From Planctomycetota bacterium (GTDB lineage Bacteria > Planctomycetota > MHYJ01 > JACPRB01): 54,861 nucleotides of DNA. The position numbers and the translations under genes are program-made. Positions 49,255-54,861 of the stretch are shown here, piece by piece (within the stretch, counting starts at the first letter, position 1; each line of letters starts with the position of its first letter). The notes below the pieces were generated by a model. The model was not told the origin of the DNA. It saw nothing but the letters and a program-made list of their open reading frames with translations, and did not search any database. The stretch spans positions 1 to 54,861 of the forward strand of contig JACQVR010000061.1 in the NCBI GenBank assembly GCA_016209705.1, read 5' to 3'.

Positions 49255-50400
49255 TCAAATCCACGCGAAAAGGCGTCCGTTGCTCTTGGCCAGGGCGCTC
49301 CGCAACGTCGTTTCGATCGTCTCGCGCGTCACGTCGCGTCCTCCCAGGCCGCCCACGAAGCACGCCAGCGGCGGCGCGCCCGACACGCCGTAGAGCGCGC
49401 TCTTGATCTCCTGCGCGAAGATCCCGTGGTGCCCGTACGAGATGTTGCGGTCGAAGACGACGGCCAACCGGCGGCCGGCGAGCGCGCGGCGGATTGCGGC
49501 GAACGGGAAAGGGCGGAAGACGCGCACCTTGACCACGCCGACCTTGATCCCTTCCTCGCGCAGCCGGTCCGCCACGGCGCGCGCGGTGCTGGCGACGGTG
49601 GCGCTGGTCACGAAAAGGATGTCCGCATCCTCGGTCCGATAGCCCGCGACGACCCCCCATCCGCGACCGGTCAGTTTCTTCCAAAGCTCGTCGGACGCCT
49701 CGATCTCCGCGACCGCGGCTTCCATCGCGTCCTGGAGCTGGACCCGAATCTCCTGGTAGTGCTGCGGCCGCAGCAGCGCGCCGAACGAGCAGGGCTTCTC
49801 GACGTCCAAGCGGAACGGCGCCCGATATTCGGGCAGAAACTCGGCGACCGTTTCCGCGTCGGGCATCTCGACCGGCTCCGACGTGTGGCTGAGGACGAAC
49901 GCGTCCAGCACGACCATCGAGGGGATCATGACGCGCTCGGAAACGCGGAACGCCAGCAGCAGCGAGTCGAGCACTTCCTGCGCGGACTCGCAGTAGAACT
50001 GCATCCAGCCGGTGTCGCGTTGCGAGAGCGAATCGTTCTGGTCCGTCCAGATCGACCAGCCGGGCGCCATGGCGCGATTGACGTTCGCCAGCACGACCGG
50101 CAGGCGCCCGCCGCCCGCCCAATGCAGCAGCTCGTGCATCAGGGCCAGGCCCTGCGCGCTCGTGGCGGTAAACGCGCGCACGCCGGTATAGGAAGCGGCG
50201 ATGACCGTCGCCATCGCGGAGTGTTCGCTTTCGACGTGGATGATGCGCGGCTGGAAAACCTTTTTTGCCGCGAGGTCGCAGATCTTCTCGATGATGGTCG
50301 TCTGCGGCGTGATCGGATAGATGCCGATCACTTTCGCATCGGCCAGGGCGACCGCGTGCGCGACCGCCTCATTTCCCGTCAGCAGTTCCCGCCTCGGCAT
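49255..50400 (-). CDS. 2-oxoacid:acceptor oxidoreductase alpha subunit
   Basis: 381 residues: GNEAVAHAVALADAKVIGIYPITPQT, VESEHSAMATVIAASYTGVRAFTATS (in pieces: IYPITPQTTI, ATSAQGLALMHE) and RNISYGHHGIFAQEIKSAL mark the alpha subunit that binds the oxoacid and CoA with beta. Its start overlaps the upstream gene by 32 bases. Counterpart of PadG or PorA. Confidence 0.92.
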   Translation of the reverse strand: MPRRELLTGNEAVAHAVALADAKVIGIYPITPQTTIIEKICDLAAKKVFQPRIIHVESEHSAMATVIAASYTGVRAFTATSAQGLALMHELLHWAGGGRLPVVLANVNRAMAPGWSIWTDQNDSLSQRDTGWMQFYCESAQEVLDSLLLAFRVSERVMIPSMVVLDAFVLSHTSEPVEMPDAETVAEFLPEYRAPFRLDVEKPCSFGALLRPQHYQEIRVQLQDAMEAAVAEIEASDELWKKLTGRGWGVVAGYRTEDADILFVTSATVASTARAVADRLREEGIKVGVVKVRVFRPFPFAAIRRALAGRRLAVVFDRNISYGHHGIFAQEIKSALYGVSGAPPLACFVGGLGGRDVTRETIETTLRSALAKSNGRLFAWI

Positions 50401-52024
50401 ACCGGCTCCCCATGCAGTGGCGCGGGCATTCGGACACGCAGACGAGACAACCCTTGCAATAGTCGAGGTCGATCGAGAAACGCTGCTCCGACTCGTCGAA
50501 CCGCACCGCGCCGTCGGCGCAGTACGTCCGGCAGTTGAAGCAGAAGACGCACGTGCCGCAGGACATGCAGCGCTCCGCCTCGCGGGCGACGGCGCGTTCG
50601 GCCAGCCCGGTGTCCGCTTCGGCGAAGTCGGCGATCCGAAGCCGGGCGGGTCGGCGCCTCGATGCGGCGCGCGGGCGCTCCTCGAAGTAGTGGAGGTTCA
50701 AGTCCTCCAGGCGCACGACCTCCTCCGACGCGCCGCGTTCATGCGAAAGGAGCCGCGACGCGAGCGGGGGGGCGCCCGTGAGAATGGCATGAACGGACGC
50801 GGCGGCGAGGCGGCCTTGCCGGATGGCGCCCGAGACGGTGCCGGGCGCCGCCGACGTGAAGTCGCCGGCCGCGAAGTATCTCGGCGCGGACGTCGCGAAG
50901 GAGGCGTCCACGGGCATCGCGCCCCCGGGCTGGAGGTCGGGAAAGAGCGTCTCCTGGATCTCGCCGGTGGCGAACAGGACGCGGTCGGCCTCCTCCACGT
51001 GCTCCGAGTCCGGAACGATTTCCACGGGCGAGCGCCGGTCCGCGCTGCGCGTGCGCGCGAACGTGACGGCGCCCGGGCGGACGCGCAAGGGCGTCACGTT
51101 GTCCACGATGGGGACGCCTTCCTCCTCCGCCTCCAGGAGGTCGTGAGCGAAGGCGGGCATCTGCGCGCGCGGGCGGCGGTAGTAGATCGTGGGCTCGGCG
51201 CCCAACCGGCGCGCGACGCGCGCGCCGTCGAAGGCGGTGCTGCCTCCGCCGATGACGGCGATGCGGCCGGACAGCGCGGGCCTCTCTCCGCGGCCGATCG
51301 CTTCGAGCAGACCGAGCCCCGACATGCCGGGCGCGGCGCCGGGCACGCGCGGGTCCGCCGCGGCGTTCTTTCCCGCCGCCAGCACGACGGCGTCGTATGC
51401 ATCGATCCGCTCGCGTTCCAGATCGGTGACGCGCGCGCCGAAGCGGAACTCGACCGGCAGCAGGCGGAAGACCAGCGCGAGCTCCGCGTCGAGCACGTCC
51501 CTGGGGAGGCGGAACGGCGGGATCCCGTAGCGGAGCAACCCGCCGGCCTTCTCTTTTTCCTCGAATACCGTGACGCTCCACCCCTCCATGCCGAGGAAAT
51601 ACGCCGCCGACAGGCCCGCCGGCCCGGCGCCGACGACGGCGACGCGTCCGTCGCGCGCCGCGCGAGGGGCCGGCGCCAGGGCGCGCGCGATGGCGGCATC
51701 TCCCAGGAAGCGCTCGATCGCGCGGAGGGAGACGCTCCCGCCGATCGTGGCGCGCAAGCAGGAAGTCTCGCACGGGGCCGGGCAGACGCGCCCGACGACG
51801 GCGGGAAAAGGGTTGGCCAGGCGCAGGACGTCGATCGCCTCGGCGAGCCGGCGCTCGTGCAGGAGCTCGACTTGTAGCGGAAGGTCCTCGCCGGCCGGGC
51901 AGGCGTGCGCGCACAGCGCGGTGCGGTCCTGGTAGAAGGGCTCGACGCTGCGCCACGAGCCTGTGTGATGCTCCGCCATCGAGCGCATCGAGTGGGCCGA
52001 GATGGGCAGGTCTTTCAGCGACAT
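50369..52024 (-). CDS. GltD-like FAD oxidoreductase fused to a two-cluster ferredoxin domain
   Basis: 551 residues. N-terminal Fe-S adaptor (CAHACPAGEDLPLQ, CPAPCETSC), FAD fold VAVVGAGPAGLSAAYFL with EKEKAGGLLRYGIP, NAD(P) fold IAVIGGGSTAFDGARVA, and at the C-terminus two 4Fe-4S motifs (CMSCGTCVFCFNC, CKGCLVCVSECPRHC) equal to the delta subunit of POR. So one chain joins what in phenylglyoxylate:NAD oxidoreductase are PadH (NAD-linked flavoprotein) and PadF (ferredoxin). It should move electrons from the oxoacid enzyme to NAD(P). Start overlaps the gamma gene by 10 bases. Confidence 0.88.
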   Translation of the reverse strand: MSLKDLPISAHSMRSMAEHHTGSWRSVEPFYQDRTALCAHACPAGEDLPLQVELLHERRLAEAIDVLRLANPFPAVVGRVCPAPCETSCLRATIGGSVSLRAIERFLGDAAIARALAPAPRAARDGRVAVVGAGPAGLSAAYFLGMEGWSVTVFEEKEKAGGLLRYGIPPFRLPRDVLDAELALVFRLLPVEFRFGARVTDLERERIDAYDAVVLAAGKNAAADPRVPGAAPGMSGLGLLEAIGRGERPALSGRIAVIGGGSTAFDGARVARRLGAEPTIYYRRPRAQMPAFAHDLLEAEEEGVPIVDNVTPLRVRPGAVTFARTRSADRRSPVEIVPDSEHVEEADRVLFATGEIQETLFPDLQPGGAMPVDASFATSAPRYFAAGDFTSAAPGTVSGAIRQGRLAAASVHAILTGAPPLASRLLSHERGASEEVVRLEDLNLHYFEERPRAASRRRPARLRIADFAEADTGLAERAVAREAERCMSCGTCVFCFNCRTYCADGAVRFDESEQRFSIDLDYCKGCLVCVSECPRHCMGSRYAEAGTADGK

Positions 52025-52590
52025 TCGGCGGTCTCCTCAAACGCTTCCTGCGCGGCGAGGGTGTTCTCGGCGGGCTTCGCCGGAATGATCCGGGCGATCG
52101 CGCGGGCGACGTCCTCCATCGAAACGTATCCGGCGGCTCTGGCGAAGGCGCCGGCCATCGCGGTGTTGACGATCGGCGTGGTCGGGGTGCCCAGGCCGTG
52201 GCGCCGCGCGATGGCGGTGGCGTCGACGCGGAAGGCGGCGCGCAGGCCGGGCGGAACGACCCAACGGCCGCCGCGGGAGTTGAAGACCAGGATCGTCTCG
52301 GGGCCGGCGCCCGCGCACGTCTCCGCCTGCGCGAGGAGCATCGGATCGAGGACGACGATGACGTGCGGCCGGACGATGGCGCAGCGGATGCGGATGGGGT
52401 GGTTCGAGAGGCGCAGGAACGCGCGCACCGGCGCCCCGCGCCGCTCCACGCCGAACTCCGGGAAGACCTGCACGTGCCGGCCGCCGAGGAAGGCCGCGGT
52501 TCCGGCGATCTGCGAGAGCAGGACCACGCCCTGCCCGCCGCGCCCGTGCCAGCGGACGTCGATGGACGCGTCGATCGCGCTCGGGATCAC
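52015..52590 (-). CDS. 2-oxoacid:acceptor oxidoreductase gamma subunit
   Basis: 191 residues, GTG start: VRWHGRGGQGVVLLSQIAG, FPEFGVERRGAPVRAFLRLS, VVLDPMLL, NTAMAGAFARAAG are the standard gamma-subunit features. First gene of the leftward unit gamma / flavoprotein-delta / alpha / beta. A TTGTCG-N17-TATAAT promoter and a TTAAC palindrome lie directly before it. Counterpart of PadE. Confidence 0.92.
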   Translation of the reverse strand: MIPSAIDASIDVRWHGRGGQGVVLLSQIAGTAAFLGGRHVQVFPEFGVERRGAPVRAFLRLSNHPIRIRCAIVRPHVIVVLDPMLLAQAETCAGAGPETILVFNSRGGRWVVPPGLRAAFRVDATAIARRHGLGTPTTPIVNTAMAGAFARAAGYVSMEDVARAIARIIPAKPAENTLAAQEAFEETAECR

Positions 52591-52600
52591 GGCGGCCCCA

Positions 52601-52646
52601 TATAGGTAACTATGTTAATTATATGCCGTGCCGGCGCCGCCGACAA
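52601..52646 (-). promoter_or_regulatory. promoter and candidate MarR operator (copy 4) of the oxidoreductase operon
   Basis: On the minus strand TTGTCG (52646-52641), a 17-base spacer, TATAAT (52623-52618), and directly after it GTTAC-type palindrome GTAACTATGTTAA read on the plus strand (52606-52618). The operator covers the expected transcript start. Same layout as copies 2 and 3. Confidence 0.65.
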
Positions 52647-52794
52647 GCGCGGATCGAGAGCTCCATCCGGACGCTTTACCTTTGAAGTTTTCCGCGAATT
52701 CGGGCAAGCTCTCTGCCCGAATGAACTCCGATGCTTCTCGGCCCGTGTTCTCATCTTCCGGCCCCCCGCGGTGACGACCATCCAAGGAGACGCC

Positions 52795-54705
52795 GTGACG
52801 AAGAGCGCTCTGGCCCTCGCCTACGAGAAGGAGTGTCACGAAAGCCTCGCCGACGCGCGCCGCCGCTTCGCCGCTCTCGAGAACGCGGCCGGGCCGAAGA
52901 CCGTCGCCGCCGTGCTGGAGCCCTGGAACGAGATGTGGATGGTGATCGATCGCACCCTCAGTCGGGCCGGGCTCCTTCGCGAAGTGCACCCCGACCGGGA
53001 CGTGCGCGCGGCCGCCGACGCGTGCGAGCAAGAGGCGCAGAAATTGATCACGGAGATCACGCTGGCGCGGCCGCTCTACGACGCCATGTCGGCCGTGGAT
53101 GCGAGCCGGGAAGACGCCCCGACGCAACGGTACCTGAAACACGTGTTGCGCGACTTCCGCCGCGCCGGCGTTGACAAGGACGAAACGGCGCGCCGGCGAG
53201 TCGCCGCGCTCAAAGAAGAGCTGGTGAAGATCGGCCAGGAGTTCGCCAAGAACATCCGCGAAGACGTGCGCGGCATCCGGCCGGACTCATCGAGGGATCT
53301 GGAGGGCCTGCCGCAGGATTACATCGACAGTCACAAGCCCGGCGCGGACGGCAAGATCACCGTCACCACCGACTATCCCGATTACGTGCCGTTCATGACC
53401 TACGCGATGTCGGATGCGCGCCGACTGGAGCTGTACAAGGCGTTCCGCCAACGCGGCACCCCCAAGAACCTCGACCTCTTGAAGCGGATGCTCGAGAAGC
53501 GCTTCCAGCTCGCGACGACGCTCGGCTACGCACACTGGGCCGACTACGTGACGGAAGACAAGATGATCAAGACCGCCGAAGCGGCGCGCGCGTTCCTCAA
53601 GAAGGTGGACGAGGTATCGGCGACGCGCGCCGAGCGCGACTACCAGGAGCTCTTGGCGGTGCTCCGGAAGATCGATCCCGCGGCCCAGGAGATCGGCGAT
53701 TGGCGGAAAGCTTTCGTCGAAGAGGCGGTCAAGCGCGGGAAGTACCGCTTCGACTCGCAGGAGGTGCGACCCTACTTCGCGTATGACAACGTGAAGCAAG
53801 GCGTGCTGGGGCTGACGAGCCGGCTCTTCGGAGTCGCCATCAAGCGCCTGGAAACCGCGGACGTGTGGCATGCCAGCGTCGAGGCGTACGAGATGTCGGA
53901 CGCCTCGGGCGTCATCGGCCGCTTCTACCTCGACATGCATCCGCGGGACGACAAGTACAAGCACGCGGCGGCATTCCCCATCCAAGCCGGCGTCGCCGGC
54001 AAGCGCCTCCCCGAAGCGGCGCTGGCCTGCAACTTTCCGAGCGGCAGGGGCCTGATGGAGCACGATCACGTGGAAACGTTCTTCCATGAGTTCGGGCACC
54101 TGATCCACCACCTGTTCGGCGGCCGCCAGCGCTGGGTGGGCGTTTCAGGCTTCAACACGGAGTGGGATTTCGTCGAGACGCCCTCCCAGATGCTTGAAGA
54201 GTGGGCGTGGGACGATCAAGCGCTGGCGACGTTCGCCAAGGACGAGAAGGGCAAGACAATCCCCGAGGAGCTGGTCAACAAGATGAGGAAGGCGCGCGAC
54301 TTCGGCAAGGGCCTCTGGGCGCGGCAGCAGATCTTCTACGCTTCACTGTCGCTCGCCTACCACGATCAGGATCCCGGCGCCCTCGATACGACCGCGTTGA
54401 TGAAGGCGTTGCAGGCGAAGTACACGCCGTTCAAGTACGTCGAGGACACCTACTTTCACGCCAGCTTCGGACACCTCGACGGCTACTCGGCGATCTATTA
54501 TACGTATTTGTGGTCGCTGGTCATCGCCAAGGACTTGTTCAGCGTGTTCGAGAAGGAAGGCATGCTGAACCCTGCGCCGGCGGCGCGCTACCGCAAGCAC
54601 ATTCTCGAACCCGGCGGCAGCAAGGATGCGAAAGACCTGGTGAGCGACTTCCTGGGCCGGGCCTACACCTTCGAGTCATTCACCAGGTGGTTGAATGGAT
54701 CTTAA
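52795..54705 (+). CDS. M3-family oligopeptidase (zinc metallopeptidase)
   Basis: 636 residues from the GTG at 52795 behind AAGGAGA. Zinc motif HEFGHLIHHLFGG with the distal Glu region NTEWDFVETPSQMLEEW, and the helical M3 fold throughout (thimet oligopeptidase / oligopeptidase type). Cytoplasmic: no signal peptide with this start. An ORF extension to 52612 exists but has no ribosome site and runs over the divergent promoter. Degrades short peptides; no link to neighbours. Confidence 0.9.
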   Translation: MTKSALALAYEKECHESLADARRRFAALENAAGPKTVAAVLEPWNEMWMVIDRTLSRAGLLREVHPDRDVRAAADACEQEAQKLITEITLARPLYDAMSAVDASREDAPTQRYLKHVLRDFRRAGVDKDETARRRVAALKEELVKIGQEFAKNIREDVRGIRPDSSRDLEGLPQDYIDSHKPGADGKITVTTDYPDYVPFMTYAMSDARRLELYKAFRQRGTPKNLDLLKRMLEKRFQLATTLGYAHWADYVTEDKMIKTAEAARAFLKKVDEVSATRAERDYQELLAVLRKIDPAAQEIGDWRKAFVEEAVKRGKYRFDSQEVRPYFAYDNVKQGVLGLTSRLFGVAIKRLETADVWHASVEAYEMSDASGVIGRFYLDMHPRDDKYKHAAAFPIQAGVAGKRLPEAALACNFPSGRGLMEHDHVETFFHEFGHLIHHLFGGRQRWVGVSGFNTEWDFVETPSQMLEEWAWDDQALATFAKDEKGKTIPEELVNKMRKARDFGKGLWARQQIFYASLSLAYHDQDPGALDTTALMKALQAKYTPFKYVEDTYFHASFGHLDGYSAIYYTYLWSLVIAKDLFSVFEKEGMLNPAPAARYRKHILEPGGSKDAKDLVSDFLGRAYTFESFTRWLNGS

Positions 54706-54770
54706 GCCTCACCCCACTTCAGGAGTGAAACGTTGAAGAGTCGATTAGTTCTACTGTCCCGCTTTTTCAG

Positions 54771-54798
54771 TTAAGTTTTTCGTCAGACGCGCCGATAA
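54771..54798 (+). promoter_or_regulatory. sigma-28 (FliA)-type promoter
   Basis: TTAAGTTTT at 54771-54779 and GCCGATAA at 54791-54798, 11-12 bases between, close to the TAAAGTTT-N11-GCCGATAA consensus of flagellar sigma factors. Bases 54706-54770 hold nothing else recognisable. Confidence 0.55.
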
Positions 54799-54822
54799 CC
54801 CCTCTGGAGAGCAAGAGAGGGG
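54799..54822 (+). other. hairpin that can hide the ribosome site
   Basis: CCCCTCT (54799-54805) pairs perfectly with AGAGGGG (54816-54822), which is the ribosome-binding stretch before the ATG at 54829. Translation may be controlled by opening this stem. Confidence 0.45.
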
Positions 54823-54828
54823 GATTTC

Positions 54829-54861
54829 ATGGGGCTGCGCGTTCCCGCCATTCCGCCGGAA
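54829..54861 (+). CDS. start of an unidentified gene (runs off the window)
   Basis: Only eleven codons are visible (MGLRVPAIPPE) after AGAGGGGGA. The sigma-28-type promoter suggests a motility or chemotaxis role. The visible residues do not identify a family. Confidence 0.45.
   Translation, partial: MGLRVPAIPPE

Noticed and set aside
52612..52794. N-terminal extension of the M3 peptidase
   Set aside because: Starts next to the divergent promoter without a ribosome site; the GTG at 52795 has AAGGAGA.
1..54861. tRNA or rRNA genes
   Set aside because: None recognised when reading the intergenic regions by eye; a covariance search would be needed to exclude them.

Overview
The window is a GC-rich stretch from an uncultured-looking bacterium that can live without oxygen. 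I cannot name the phylum. In favour of an anaerobe or facultative anaerobe are a class I (ATP-driven) benzoyl-CoA reductase, a 2-oxoacid:acceptor oxidoreductase, an SdhABCD/fumarase set and several radical SAM enzymes. Regulation is rich: sigma-54 promoters with an NtrC-type activator, MarR, TetR and ArsR repressors, and a globin-coupled histidine kinase.

Left part (1-15.6 kb): anaerobic aromatic degradation. A leftward operon oah-like / SDR / dch / had / histidine kinase / NtrC regulator (6075 to 1) holds the ring-hydration and ring-opening steps after benzoyl-CoA reduction, plus its own two-component system; a sigma-54 site lies just upstream. A MarR regulator with a cysteine-rich tail, a tryptophanase behind another sigma-54 site and a YwiC-like membrane protein follow. 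Then come an IS1182-type transposase relic, a molybdenum-binding Mop protein and the operon tetR-bcrC-bcrB-bcrA-bcrD (15461 to 10205), in the Thauera order.

Middle (15.6-33.7 kb): an arsR-czcC-(small exported protein)-czcB-czcA metal efflux operon; a thiamine-diphosphate enzyme followed by toxin-antitoxin modules and a truncated copy of that enzyme's C-terminus; a TCA block sdhB-sdhC-sdhD-sdhA-fumA-fumB; and a SuyAB-like sulfo-lyase/dehydratase pair.

Right-middle (33.7-46 kb): a porphyrin-type oxidase with a CheY-like receiver, a divergent SPASM radical SAM protein and an unknown 183-residue protein, all behind sigma-54-like sites placed only 12-13 nt from the start codons; a protoglobin histidine kinase; a nitroreductase; a VapBC pair; a large secreted protein; wrecked sigma-factor and ATPase genes; a Tat-exported radical SAM protein; and a large exported protein with an in-frame TGA.

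Right end (46-54.9 kb): a membrane spermidine-synthase-like protein, a four-gene 2-oxoacid:acceptor oxidoreductase operon whose make-up resembles phenylglyoxylate:NAD oxidoreductase (which would feed benzoyl-CoA to the left part), an M3 peptidase, and a sigma-28-type promoter before a gene that leaves the window.

Two regulatory layers seem to tie the window together. Six TGGC-N7-TTGC sigma-54 sites lie upstream of gene starts. A palindrome TTAAC-N3-GTTAA next to the -10 region lies upstream of marR, the bcr operon, the in-frame-TGA gene and the oxidoreductase operon. Intergenic space is full of palindromic and heptameric repeats. I saw no tRNA, rRNA or CRISPR array by eye.
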